NCBI RefSeq assembly: GCF_001642735.1 | Contig: NZ_LWHM01000030.1 | Span: 1 to 64,000, forward strand | Direction of reading: 5' to 3' | From: Pseudohongiella nitratireducens | Lineage (GTDB): Bacteria > Pseudomonadota > Gammaproteobacteria > Pseudomonadales > Pseudohongiellaceae | DNA: 64,000 bases | Shown: one piece after another, positions 19,075 to 28,226 of the stretch | Layout of the letters: every line of letters starts with the position of its first letter | Numbering within the stretch: the first letter of the stretch is position 1 | Translations under genes and position numbers: made by a program | The notes under the pieces: model-generated | What the model was told of the DNA's origin: nothing | Databases searched by the model: none | What the model saw: the letters and a program-made list of their open reading frames with translations, nothing else

Positions 19075-20649
19075 GTGAAGCATCTGCCACGCTTGTTAAA
19101 GATTATTTCGGTTGCCGCCAAGTACCGACTGGACAAGCTGGCACCCGCCAGTGGCCGCTCCCGTCTGCTGGGCATGGTGCTTGGCACCTTAGGCCTGCCA
19201 TGGACAGGCAACGCCGTAAGAAAGCTGCCACCCGCCGACCGACTAAGAGCCGCCCTGGAAGAGCTCGGACCGATCTATATCAAGTTCGGCCAGTTGCTGT
19301 CCACGCGCCGTGATTTTCTCCCTCACGACATCAGTGAAGCATTACAGAGCCTCCAGGACAAAGTCCCCGGATTCAGCAAACCTGGTATTCATGAAATCAT
19401 TGAGGCCAACCTCGGCATCGATTGGCAGCAATATTTTCAACACGTCGATACTTCACCGCTGGCGTCCGCATCTATTGCCCAGGTCCACGCCGCCACACTG
19501 ACCAGTGGTGAAGAGGTCGTGATTAAAGTGCTACGCCCCAATATTGAGCAGACGATCCGACAGGATATCCACCTGCTGAAGTGGGTGGCCACTATCATTG
19601 AACGCTATATTCCTAACGGCAAGCGACTCCGCCCCAAGGAAGTCATCGCAGACTACGAGCATGTCATTCTGGGTGAACTCAATCTGACCTCAGAGGGTGC
19701 CAACGCCAGCCTGCTGCGCCGCAATTTCGACAACTCACTGCTGTTATACGTCCCCAAAGTTTACTGGGATATCAGTCGTGAGACGATGCTGGTCAGTGAA
19801 CGTATTCAAGGCATCCCGGTTTCGGATATCGACACCTTGCGGGCTCACAATGTTGACCTGAAACGCCTGGCAGAAATTGGTGTGGAGATATTTTTCACCC
19901 AGGTTTTCGATCACAGCTTTTTCCATGCTGACATGCACCCCGGTAACATTTTTGTTGACCCGGAGAACCCCACGTCACCTCGTTACATCGCCATCGACTG
20001 TGCCATCATCGGCTCATTGAGCAACGATGACCAGCAGTACCTGGCCAGGAACCTGCTGGCCATTTTCAAACGCGACTACCGAAAAGTAGCTGAGCTGCAT
20101 GTTGAATGTGGCTGGGTCCCCCCTGATACTCGTGTGGTTGAGTTTGAAGCGGCCATGCGAACCGTTTGCGAGCCTATCTTCGAACGCCCACTGCGAGACA
20201 TTTCTTTCGGCTATTTACTGGTGCAACTGTTCCGTACCGCTGGCCGTTTTAATATGGAAGTTCAGCCGTCACTGGTACTTCTGCAGAAAACCCTCTTAAA
20301 CGTGGAAGGGTTGGGCCGACAGCTGTACCCCGATCTGGATTTGTGGCAGACTGCTTTGCCATTCCTGGAGCGCTGGAACAAGCGGCGCATGCAACCCAGC
20401 TACCTGTGGAAAGAGCTTAAAACGCATGTGCCTGACTGGATTGAACAGTTCCCGCATTTGCCGCAACTGGTGCTGGATAGCATGCAGCATCAACAAAATC
20501 TGCAATCGATCCATCAACGCATGCAGGAACAGCTGGCCATGCAGCAGCAGGCTATAGAACGCCAGCAAGCCAGTACCAAACGCTGGCGGGTTGCAGCACT
20601 GCTCTCCATCACAGCAGCGGTAGCCATCTGGTACTTTATACTGAACTAG
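19075..20649 (+). CDS. ubiB: Ubiquinone biosynthesis regulatory protein kinase-like UbiB
   Basis: UbiB is an atypical ABC1/ADCK-family kinase-like ATPase needed for ubiquinone assembly. The KxGQ motif is in YIKFGQLLSTR (about 65), the alanine-rich loop in ASASIAQVHAATL, and the catalytic region in FFHADMHPGNIFV. A C-terminal membrane helix (AALLSITAAVAIWYFI) anchors it. Translation starts at GTG, preceded by AAGGA. Length 524. In many relatives ubiE and ubiJ precede ubiB; here coq7 does. hisI, hisE and tatABC follow, as in Pseudomonas. Confidence 0.95.
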   Translation: MKHLPRLLKIISVAAKYRLDKLAPASGRSRLLGMVLGTLGLPWTGNAVRKLPPADRLRAALEELGPIYIKFGQLLSTRRDFLPHDISEALQSLQDKVPGFSKPGIHEIIEANLGIDWQQYFQHVDTSPLASASIAQVHAATLTSGEEVVIKVLRPNIEQTIRQDIHLLKWVATIIERYIPNGKRLRPKEVIADYEHVILGELNLTSEGANASLLRRNFDNSLLLYVPKVYWDISRETMLVSERIQGIPVSDIDTLRAHNVDLKRLAEIGVEIFFTQVFDHSFFHADMHPGNIFVDPENPTSPRYIAIDCAIIGSLSNDDQQYLARNLLAIFKRDYRKVAELHVECGWVPPDTRVVEFEAAMRTVCEPIFERPLRDISFGYLLVQLFRTAGRFNMEVQPSLVLLQKTLLNVEGLGRQLYPDLDLWQTALPFLERWNKRRMQPSYLWKELKTHVPDWIEQFPHLPQLVLDSMQHQQNLQSIHQRMQEQLAMQQQAIERQQASTKRWRVAALLSITAAVAIWYFILN

Positions 20650-20697
20650 TCTCCCGGCAACGAGAGATACAACCCCGAAAGGTGCAACTGAAATACC

Positions 20698-21114
20698 ATG
20701 TCCAATTCAAACTGGCTTGACCAGGTAAAATGGGATAAAGATGGCCTGGCGCCAGTGATTGCCCAGGACATTCACTCCGGCCAGATACTGATGCTGGCCT
20801 GGACTAATCGTGAGGCCTTGTCCGCCACCCAGAAAGAACAGCGCGCTGTTTACTGGTCGAGATCCCGTCAGCAGCTGTGGCGAAAAGGCGAAGAGTCGGG
20901 CAATGTTCAGCAACTCCATGATATATATCTGGATTGCGATAATGATGCACTCTGTTATGTTGTCGAACAAATTGGCGGCATCGCTTGCCATACCGGGCGC
21001 CCCAACTGCTTTTTCCAGCGGCTTGCCCCTGCTCAGAGCAACACGGCACCCACATGGCAGATCTCATCTGAGATAGTAAAATCTCCAGATGAGATGTACC
21101 GTAACCCTAAATAG
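20698..21114 (+). CDS. hisI: Phosphoribosyl-AMP cyclohydrolase
   Basis: HisI opens the purine ring of phosphoribosyl-AMP in histidine synthesis. Metal-binding residues lie in DCDNDALCYVVEQ and GIACHTGRPNCFF, and WSRSRQQLWRKGEESGN is conserved. It is the separate single-domain form, 138 residues. hisE follows 31 bp later. Confidence 0.96.
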   Translation: MSNSNWLDQVKWDKDGLAPVIAQDIHSGQILMLAWTNREALSATQKEQRAVYWSRSRQQLWRKGEESGNVQQLHDIYLDCDNDALCYVVEQIGGIACHTGRPNCFFQRLAPAQSNTAPTWQISSEIVKSPDEMYRNPK

Positions 21115-21145
21115 TGCAATATCGTATTAACGTCAGGAAACACAC

Positions 21146-21499
21146 ATGAACAGTCAGGCCGACACGTCTACAACCCTGGAACAGCTTGCCGACATATTGG
21201 CAGCAAGAAAGTCAGCATCACCTGACAGTTCCTATGTCGCCAGTCTGCACCACAAAGGCCTGAACAAGATTCTGGAAAAAGTGGGTGAAGAAGCGGTTGA
21301 GACAATTCTCGCGGCCCGGGACACAGCGGAAGGGAAAGATTCCCAGGCACTGATTTCTGAAGTGGCAGATCTATGGTTCCACACGCTGGTCATGCTCAGC
21401 CACCTTGATCTAAGCCATCAACAGGTCTTGGAAGAACTACAAAAGCGTTTTAACATATCGGGCCTGGTCGAAAAGGCTTCCAGACCGACCAAATCATGA
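21146..21499 (+). CDS. hisE: Phosphoribosyl-ATP pyrophosphatase
   Basis: HisE hydrolyses phosphoribosyl-ATP to phosphoribosyl-AMP, the step before HisI. The MazG-like helix motif [15 protein letters not shown] and the [15 protein letters not shown] segment identify it. Length 117. AGGAAA precedes the ATG. hisI and hisE are separate genes here, not the fused form of enteric bacteria. Confidence 0.95.
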   Translation: MNSQADTSTTLEQLADILAARKSASPDSSYVASLHHKGLNKILEKVGEEAVETILAARDTAEGKDSQALISEVADLWFHTLVMLSHLDLSHQQVLEELQKRFNISGLVEKASRPTKS

Positions 21500-21544
21500 T
21501 TTTAATGCCCGGCGCCTGCGCGACCGTGGCTATTCGGAGGTAGT

Positions 21545-21796
21545 ATGGGTATCGGCGGTATCAGCATCTGGCAATTATTGATTATTGCTCTGATCATTGT
21601 TTTGTTATTTGGCACAAAAAAGCTGCGTTCACTGGGGACTGACCTGGGTGGTGCGCTGAAAGGCTTCAAAAGCGCCATGAAAGACGATGAAGAAGACGCA
21701 AAGAAAAAAGGCGACCAGCAACTGGAAGCAGACAGCGAAAAACCGGCTGACGCTGAATCCAGTACGACTCGCACTGAAAATACGCGCGAGAAGTAA
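21545..21796 (+). CDS. tatA: Sec-independent translocase subunit TatA
   Basis: TatA forms the pore-like component of the twin-arginine export system. One N-terminal membrane helix (residues about 3-22) is followed by [21 protein letters not shown], the family hinge and amphipathic helix, then a charged tail. Length 83. A strong GGAGG precedes the ATG. Confidence 0.95.
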   Translation: MGIGGISIWQLLIIALIIVLLFGTKKLRSLGTDLGGALKGFKSAMKDDEEDAKKKGDQQLEADSEKPADAESSTTRTENTREK

Positions 21797-21803
21797 GAGC
21801 CTC

Positions 21804-21870
21804 CAGGTGCTCAGCACCTGAATGCGACTTTCCTACATGTCAGGTCGATCTGTTTCGTGCAAACAGATCG
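21804..21870 (+). promoter_or_regulatory. Two hairpins between tatA and tatB
   Basis: Hairpin one is CAGGTGC/GCACCTG around TCA (21804-21820). Hairpin two is a perfect 10-bp stem, CGATCTGTTT/AAACAGATCG around CGTGC (21846-21870), ending just before the tatB ribosome site AGGA. Neither has a T-run. Such structures can set different TatA and TatB levels by RNA processing or by limiting tatB translation; that role is inferred. Confidence 0.5.
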
Positions 21871-21883
21871 CAGGATTTGATTC

Positions 21884-22552
21884 ATGTTAGATATTGGACT
21901 ATTTGAGCTAGTGTTAATCGGCATCGTTGCACTGCTTGTGCTCGGGCCGGAAAAAATGCCCAGTGCTGTGCGCACTGCCGTGCTATGGATCGGGCGTGCC
22001 AAACGTAGCTTTAATAAAGTCAAAAACGAGATTGAGCAGCAAATTGACGCTGACGATATCCGCCGACAGCTGCACAATGAATCTATCCTGGCTGACATCG
22101 AAAAAGCCAAAAAGAATGCCAATCAGCTGATCGAAGATACGCAATCGGAAATTGATGAAACCCGCGAGCAGGTCAACCGCAGCGTTGAAGACATCAAAAA
22201 AATGCCGACTGTCACCAACAGTGCAGAAGAAGGTATTCCCACCGCAGAGCCTGATAAAAAATCTGACAAAACCGATAGCACAAAAACTGTCCTGGCAGAC
22301 CAGCAAGAACCCGAAGTAAGTGCAACACCTCCGGGAGATGAAGAGCCTTCGGCAACCACGGTCGCCAGCCAGAACAGCGAAACCGAGCAATCCAGCAATA
22401 ACGAATCGGGTGACAACGAAACGAAAGCAAAGCCGGTTGTTGAAGACTTCTACAACACACCGCCAGAAGGCATTGTCTCCATACACGGAAGCACTGTGGT
22501 TGGCAAAAAGCCGGATAACGACGATAGCGAGGCGGACAGCGCCAAATCATGA
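21884..22552 (+). CDS. tatB: Sec-independent translocase subunit TatB
   Basis: TatB forms the substrate-recognising complex with TatC. The N-terminus [26 protein letters not shown] is typical: short membrane helix, then Gly-Pro hinge. An amphipathic and coiled region extends to about residue 110. The last 110 residues are rich in Ser, Thr, Glu and Asp and probably disordered; at 222 residues it is longer than the E. coli protein (171). Its stop overlaps the tatC start by 4 bases. Confidence 0.93.
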   Translation: MLDIGLFELVLIGIVALLVLGPEKMPSAVRTAVLWIGRAKRSFNKVKNEIEQQIDADDIRRQLHNESILADIEKAKKNANQLIEDTQSEIDETREQVNRSVEDIKKMPTVTNSAEEGIPTAEPDKKSDKTDSTKTVLADQQEPEVSATPPGDEEPSATTVASQNSETEQSSNNESGDNETKAKPVVEDFYNTPPEGIVSIHGSTVVGKKPDNDDSEADSAKS

Positions 22553-23316
22553 GCGACACCAACAACTCGATTCAAAAAGAACTGACACTGATTGGCCACC
22601 TGGTTGAGCTGCGCGACCGTATCCTGAAATGTGTGGTTGTCCTGCTGATCGTGTTTCTGGGGCTGGTTTCATTTGCCAATGATATTTACGCTTATGTCGC
22701 TGCCCCACTGGTATCAGTATTACCGCCTGACACCAGCATGATTGCGATTGACCCCACCTCGCCTTTCTTCACCCCGTTTAAGTTGACGTTCTACGCCACC
22801 TTGTTCGTATGCGCTCCATTCATCCTTTTCCAACTCTGGGCTTTCATTGCTCCAGGCTTGTACAGAAATGAGAAGTCACTGGCGATTCCTTTGTTCGTGT
22901 CCAGTGTCTTCCTGTTCTATGCCGGCATGGCTTTCGCCTACTTTGTGTTGTTTGGCATCGTATTCAGTTTCTTTATCTCTGTTGCTCCCGAAGGCATTGC
23001 CGTCGCACCGGACATAGCCAGTTACTTGAACTTTGTCTTGAAGATTTTCTTCGCCTTCGGCTTTGCATTCGAAATTCCTATCGCTGTTTTCCTGTTTGTC
23101 TGGGCAGGACTCATTGATGTCGAAAGCCTGCAGTCAAAACGCCCCTATGTTGTCGTCGGCTGTTTCGTTATCGCCATGCTGCTGACACCACCAGACCCCT
23201 TCACACAAAGCCTGCTGGCGATACCCATGTGGATCCTGTTCGAACTCGGCCTCTACTTCGGCAAGTACTTCCTGCGTAAGAAAGAGCGGGAACAGGCACA
23301 AGAGAACAACGAATAG
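22549..23316 (+). CDS. tatC: Sec-independent translocase subunit TatC
   Basis: TatC is the six-helix membrane protein that binds twin-arginine signal peptides. The conserved N-terminal [11 protein letters not shown] (with the key Glu and Arg), the periplasmic loop before [19 protein letters not shown] and the LTPPDPFTQ segment near the last helices are present. Length 255 is normal. Its ATG overlaps the tatB stop (ATGA). Confidence 0.96.
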   Translation: MSDTNNSIQKELTLIGHLVELRDRILKCVVVLLIVFLGLVSFANDIYAYVAAPLVSVLPPDTSMIAIDPTSPFFTPFKLTFYATLFVCAPFILFQLWAFIAPGLYRNEKSLAIPLFVSSVFLFYAGMAFAYFVLFGIVFSFFISVAPEGIAVAPDIASYLNFVLKIFFAFGFAFEIPIAVFLFVWAGLIDVESLQSKRPYVVVGCFVIAMLLTPPDPFTQSLLAIPMWILFELGLYFGKYFLRKKEREQAQENNE

Positions 23317-23436
23317 GCCTTCTGTGCCGCGCAATTCATTGCGCCATATCAATGTTTTTCATCTCTTCACCTGCGGTGCGACACTATGTCGCATGGCTGA
23401 AACTGTTCATGCCCTTACAATGACTATGTGTTTTTT

Positions 23437-23452
23437 GGTAACACAAGTTACC
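23437..23452. promoter_or_regulatory. Inverted repeat upstream of TonB-dependent receptor
   Basis: GGTAAC and GTTACC flank ACAA, 20 bp before the receptor start and just ahead of its AGGAGAGAG ribosome site. A T-run (TTTTTT) lies just before it. The position fits an operator or leader hairpin, but I recognise no regulator's consensus. Confidence 0.35.
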
Positions 23453-23471
23453 TGCATCAGGAGAGAGAAGT

Positions 23472-25613
23472 ATGAACAATGGCCGCTTATTTAATAAACG
23501 CATAATCACCATGGCCGTCACTGCAATTACCTGTGGCGCAACCTATACACAAGCTCAGCCAGTTGAAGAAATGATTGTCATCGGCGTCCGGGATACCCAC
23601 ACTGTTCGCACTGATGACACTATGGTAGCACCGGCTGATACAGCTGAATTACTAAAAGAAATGCCGGGAGCAAACGTAAACCGTAATGGAGAGCTTACTG
23701 GTATTCCACAGTACAGAGGTATGCATGGCCAGCGTGTTAATGTATCGATCAACGGTTCACACATCAGTTCCGGTGGCCCTAACGCCATGGACACGCCATT
23801 GCACTACGCCCCTGTTGCTGTACTCGAGTCGCTCACCATTCGACGTGGTATTGCCCCCGTCAGTGCCGGTCAGGAAACAATCGGCGGGCAGATGAACGCT
23901 GTTACATACCGTGGTGATTACGGGGACAGCAATCAATATGAGCTCGGAGGAAGATTGTATGTTGGCGGCCAGACGGTGAATGATGGCGGTGTTGGCAGCC
24001 TTTTTTTATCACTCGCTAACAGGAACCAGATCTTCAGAGGCATGTTCATGAGAGAAGAGGCCGGTGACAGCGATTTCGCTGACGGCACAATTACACCCTC
24101 TTCCTACGACCGCGACCGCTACGACCTCGGCTTCAGCACACGCCATGGTGATCACGAATTTACCTTTGATTACAGCCGTAATGACACGAACGATGCTGGC
24201 ACAGTCGCACTGGCAATGGATATTGAAGCGGTTGATACTGATATGTACAGTGTTAAGCACACTTGGGACAACAGTGACTTCAAGCTCTCAACGACGATCT
24301 CGCATAATGACGTAACGCACTGGATGAGCAATTATCACATGCGTACACCACCTCAAGATAACATGATGGGGCCAGGCACGATGCGTTATCGCCGCACATT
24401 GGCAGAAGGTGATAACACGCACTTTGTGGTGGACCTGGAACTGCCAACGGGCGCGGGCACTTGGAAAGTAGGTGTTGATGGCAATTTTGAAAACCACGAG
24501 GCCCGCATCGGCAACCCGAATGCCGCCGCATTTGAGATCAATAGTTTCTCCGATGTTACCCGGGATATCCTGGGTATGTATGTGGAGCGCTCACAATCAC
24601 TGACTGACGACATAGGTCTGGATGCTGGTGTTCGGTTTAATCGGATCACCATGAATTCAGGCAAGGTCAGCGCCAACCTCAACCCCATGAACATGGGGTC
24701 CGGCATGCCATTTATGATGAACAACATGGCCGGGATGCTGGCTATGCAGTTTAACAGCAATGATCTCAAGCAGCGCGACTACAACACCGACTGGTTTGCC
24801 CGACTGAGCATAGATTCTTCTAACAACCTGATCTGGTACGCAGGGGCTGCACAGAAAATGCGTGCCCCCTCCTATCAGGAGCGCTACTTATGGCTTCCCC
24901 TTGGCATTACATCAGGCCTTGCCGATGGCAATCTGTATGTCGGCAACCCTAACTTGAAACCTGAAGTTTCACACGAGATTGAAATCGGCTTTGACCTTGA
25001 TGCCGGTCGTTTCAGTTTCTACCCCCGGCTGTTTGCCCGCAATGTAAAAGATTACATCCAGGGCACACCCAGCTCCAATATGCTGGCCAATAATTTTGCC
25101 CAGATGATGGCAAATATGGGAATGGGGCAACCGGACCCATTGCAGTGGAATAATGTGGATGCCCGCTTCCGTGGCATGGACATGGAAGCCAGTTTCCGCA
25201 TTAACTCCGCCTGGCAGCTAAGAGCCGTTGGCAGCATCATCGAAGGCGAGCGGCGCGATATTGATGATAATTTGTACCGGGTTTCCCCTGACAACATCAT
25301 GCTGGCGCTAGACTATTTCGGTAGCAGTTGGAATGGCACACTGGAAACTGTGGGCTATGCAGACCAGGAGCGAGTTTCCGAGACCAACAAAGAGATGCAG
25401 ACGGATGGCTACACCCTGGTCAACCTGTCAGCCAGTTACCGCCCTACCCCTGATTCTGAGCTTGGTCTTGGCGTGAACAACCTGCTGGACAAGAACTATG
25501 AAAACCACCTCGGTGGTTACAATCGCGCCATGAACCCGGACATCCCGGTTGGTGCCCGGGTACCAGGTCTGCTGGGCCGCAGCTTCTACGGCCGCCTGAT
25601 GTGGTACTTTTAA
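23472..25613 (+). CDS. TonB-dependent outer-membrane receptor with Met-rich segments
   Basis: A 713-residue outer-membrane receptor. A signal peptide (cleavage near TQAQ, residue 29) is followed by a TonB-box-like EEMIVIGVRD, a plug domain (about 50-150, with GIPQYRGMHGQRVNVSING) and a 22-strand-type barrel ending in LMWYF, the aromatic terminus of outer-membrane proteins. Predicted loops are methionine-rich: about 290-306, 400-430 (11 or so Met within 31 residues) and 537-553. Copper receptors such as OprC/NosA use Met-rich sites, so copper is a plausible substrate, but it is inferred. No siderophore or vitamin genes lie nearby. Confidence 0.88.
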   Translation: MNNGRLFNKRIITMAVTAITCGATYTQAQPVEEMIVIGVRDTHTVRTDDTMVAPADTAELLKEMPGANVNRNGELTGIPQYRGMHGQRVNVSINGSHISSGGPNAMDTPLHYAPVAVLESLTIRRGIAPVSAGQETIGGQMNAVTYRGDYGDSNQYELGGRLYVGGQTVNDGGVGSLFLSLANRNQIFRGMFMREEAGDSDFADGTITPSSYDRDRYDLGFSTRHGDHEFTFDYSRNDTNDAGTVALAMDIEAVDTDMYSVKHTWDNSDFKLSTTISHNDVTHWMSNYHMRTPPQDNMMGPGTMRYRRTLAEGDNTHFVVDLELPTGAGTWKVGVDGNFENHEARIGNPNAAAFEINSFSDVTRDILGMYVERSQSLTDDIGLDAGVRFNRITMNSGKVSANLNPMNMGSGMPFMMNNMAGMLAMQFNSNDLKQRDYNTDWFARLSIDSSNNLIWYAGAAQKMRAPSYQERYLWLPLGITSGLADGNLYVGNPNLKPEVSHEIEIGFDLDAGRFSFYPRLFARNVKDYIQGTPSSNMLANNFAQMMANMGMGQPDPLQWNNVDARFRGMDMEASFRINSAWQLRAVGSIIEGERRDIDDNLYRVSPDNIMLALDYFGSSWNGTLETVGYADQERVSETNKEMQTDGYTLVNLSASYRPTPDSELGLGVNNLLDKNYENHLGGYNRAMNPDIPVGARVPGLLGRSFYGRLMWYF

Positions 25614-25672
25614 TCTGGACTGAACTGAGTGCGTCCTGACAAACGATCTTTCGGCGTTGGGACTTTGCTCAA

Positions 25673-26110
25673 TTAACTATTAAGAATAAAGGTAACGGGG
25701 CCGTCATTCTCAAGTGAGATTTTCATATCGGCCCCGAACTCTCCCGTCGATGTCGCCGGGTATTCATTCTTCACCCAGGCCACCAGTTCCTCATATAAGG
25801 CTTTTGCAGGTTCCGGTGGCATGGCAGAAGAGAAGGAAGGCCGCAATCCCTTTTGCGTACTGCCCGCCAGGGTAAACTGTGACACCAGCAACAATTCGCC
25901 ACTGATATCTTTCAGACTCAGATTCATTCTGTCCAGGTCATCAGCAAAGACTCGATATGCCAGTACTTTGCGGATAAGTCGCTGTCCGTCACTGAACGTG
26001 TCTTCTTTTTCCAGCCCCAGCAACAGCAAAAGGCCCTGACCAATCTGACTGTGAACCTCACCAGCAATGCTGACACTGGCATGGTTCACACGTTGTATCA
26101 GGGCAATCAC
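25673..26110 (-). CDS. dtd: D-aminoacyl-tRNA deacylase
   Basis: Dtd removes D-amino acids, and mischarged glycine, from tRNA. MIALIQRVNHASVSI at the N-terminus, the motif LLVSQFTLAG near residue 78 and the cross-subunit NDGPVT near 137 are the family's active-site segments. Length 145 matches E. coli. It lies 8 bp after typA on the same strand. Confidence 0.95.
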   Translation of the reverse strand: MIALIQRVNHASVSIAGEVHSQIGQGLLLLLGLEKEDTFSDGQRLIRKVLAYRVFADDLDRMNLSLKDISGELLLVSQFTLAGSTQKGLRPSFSSAMPPEPAKALYEELVAWVKNEYPATSTGEFGADMKISLENDGPVTFILNS

Positions 26111-26118
26111 GGTAACCG

Positions 26119-27945
26119 TTACCCGCGAGCAGCCGAACCACGGCTGGCGCGTTTACGATCACTTTCCGTTAAGTGCTTCTTGCGCAAACGGATACTTTCC
26201 GGCGTGATCTCAACCAGTTCATCATCGTCGATGAATTCCATGGCTTGCTCCAGCGTATGATTCACTGGCGGTGTCAGTGAGATGTTCTCATCCGTACCGG
26301 AGGCACGCACGTTAGTCAGTTGTTTGGCCTTGGTCGGGTTGACCACCAGGTCATTGTCGCGGCTGTGTAAGCCCACAATCATACCTTCGTAAACTTCGAT
26401 ATTGGGGCCAATAAACAGACGACCACGCTCCTGCAAGGTAAACAGCGCATAACCCAGTGCCTTGCCGTTGACCATGGAAACCAGCACACCATTTTTGCGC
26501 TTGGCTAAATCGCCCTGCTTGGCCGGACCATAATGATCAAAGACGTGGTTCATAATGCCCGAGCCAGAGGTCAGGCTCAAAAACTGCGAACGGAAACCGA
26601 TCAGGCCACGTGTCGGGATGTCGAAAGTCAGACGCACACGTCCTTTGCCATCCGGTTGCAGGTCCTGCATCTCAGCACGACGCAAGCCCAGCTCTTCAAT
26701 AACTGAACCCTGATGCTCTTCATCACAGTCAATCACCAGAGACTCAAACGGCTCACTCAGGACACCATCAATTTCTTTCATGATGACTTCAGGACGAGAA
26801 ACCGCCAGCTCAAAACCTTCACGACGCATGGTTTCAATCAACACTGACAAATGCAGTTCACCACGACCGGACACTTTGTATTTATCCGGCGAATCACCCT
26901 GTTCAACACGCAGCGCCACGTTATGGATCAATTCGCGATCCAGGCGCTCACGGATGTTGCGTGTGGTGACAAACTTGCCTTCACGACCGGCAAAAGGTGA
27001 ATCATTCACCTGGAAAGTCATGTTGATAGTCGGCTGATCAACCGTCAGCGGTGTCATGGCTTCAACATGATCAGGGTCGCACAGCGTATCCGAAATATTC
27101 AGCTTGTCGATACCGGTAATGCAGACGATCTCACCCGCATGCGCCTGATCTACATCCATTCGCTCCAGGCCCAGGTGGTTTTTAACCTGCAAAATTTTCG
27201 CTTTGCGCTCTTTACCGGCTGCATCAACGACAACCACCTGCATATTCGGTTTGACTGTACCGCCGGTAACACGGCCGATACCGATAACGCCCACATAGCT
27301 ATTGTAGTCCAGGGCACTGATTTGCATCTTGAAAGGCGCATCAACATTTACCGGTGGGGGCGCAACATGCTTAACAACTGTTTCAAACAGCGGCGTCATG
27401 TCATCAGCCATCTCATCAGCTTCGTGTCCGGCAATGCCGTTCAGTGCGGATGCGTATACCACAGGAAAGTCCAACTGTTCATCGGTGGCGCCGAGTTGGT
27501 CAAACAAATCGAAGACTTCGTTCAATACCCAGTCAGGACGCGCGCCGGGGCGGTCGACTTTATTGATAACAACGATCGGGTGCAGACCTTGCGCGAATGC
27601 TTTCTGCGTTACGAAACGGGTTTGCGGCATCGGGCCGTCTACGGCATCAACCAGCAGTAAAACACTGTCAACCATGGACATTACGCGCTCAACTTCACCA
27701 CCGAAATCGGCGTGTCCGGGCGTGTCCACAATGTTGATATGGTAATCATTCCAGCTGATTGCCGTGTTCTTGGCCAGAATAGTAATACCGCGCTCGCGCT
27801 CTTGGTCATTCGAATCCATAACGCGCTCGACAACATTCGCGCGATCGCCAAATGTGCCTGACTGTTGCAGCAGCTTGTCTACCAGGGTGGTTTTGCCATG
27901 GTCTACGTGAGCAATAATGGCAATATTGCGAATCTTCTCTATCAC
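26119..27945 (-). CDS. typA: Ribosome-associated GTPase TypA/BipA
   Basis: BipA is a translational GTPase related to EF-G that acts in ribosome assembly and stress or cold adaptation. I chose the GTG at 27945, giving [20 protein letters not shown], because it matches the family N-terminus, gives 608 residues (607 in E. coli) and has AGG at the right spacing; the frame continues 12 codons upstream. G1 (AHVDHGKT), G3 ([16 protein letters not shown]) and G4 (NKVD) are intact, followed by EF-G-like domains III and V and the BipA-specific C-terminal domain. It is co-directional with dtd. Confidence 0.96.
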   Translation of the reverse strand: MIEKIRNIAIIAHVDHGKTTLVDKLLQQSGTFGDRANVVERVMDSNDQERERGITILAKNTAISWNDYHINIVDTPGHADFGGEVERVMSMVDSVLLLVDAVDGPMPQTRFVTQKAFAQGLHPIVVINKVDRPGARPDWVLNEVFDLFDQLGATDEQLDFPVVYASALNGIAGHEADEMADDMTPLFETVVKHVAPPPVNVDAPFKMQISALDYNSYVGVIGIGRVTGGTVKPNMQVVVVDAAGKERKAKILQVKNHLGLERMDVDQAHAGEIVCITGIDKLNISDTLCDPDHVEAMTPLTVDQPTINMTFQVNDSPFAGREGKFVTTRNIRERLDRELIHNVALRVEQGDSPDKYKVSGRGELHLSVLIETMRREGFELAVSRPEVIMKEIDGVLSEPFESLVIDCDEEHQGSVIEELGLRRAEMQDLQPDGKGRVRLTFDIPTRGLIGFRSQFLSLTSGSGIMNHVFDHYGPAKQGDLAKRKNGVLVSMVNGKALGYALFTLQERGRLFIGPNIEVYEGMIVGLHSRDNDLVVNPTKAKQLTNVRASGTDENISLTPPVNHTLEQAMEFIDDDELVEITPESIRLRKKHLTESDRKRASRGSAARG

Positions 27946-28226
27946 TGGGAATACCTGTAAATGTATGACTTTTGGAAGCAATATTTTGGATATTGCAGGA
28001 AAATGGCGGCATATTGTACACCAGACGCCAACCTTATAGATACCTTAACAACAGCTTTATTCCAGTAAAAATTCAGCTTTGATTAACGGCTCCGAATAAT
28101 TAATCAATAGATTGTGATCCATCCTTCCATTTACAGGAGTAATGATTTTTGTAGTACTTTATTGCTATTTTATCGCCACTCTCGGAATTGAGAGTCATTG
28201 GTCGCGCACTTCTTTGACTATAAGAA

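Noticed and set aside
27067..27660. Nearly 200-codon open frame on the plus strand.
   Set aside because: Antisense to the conserved typA coding region; composition reflects typA codon bias.
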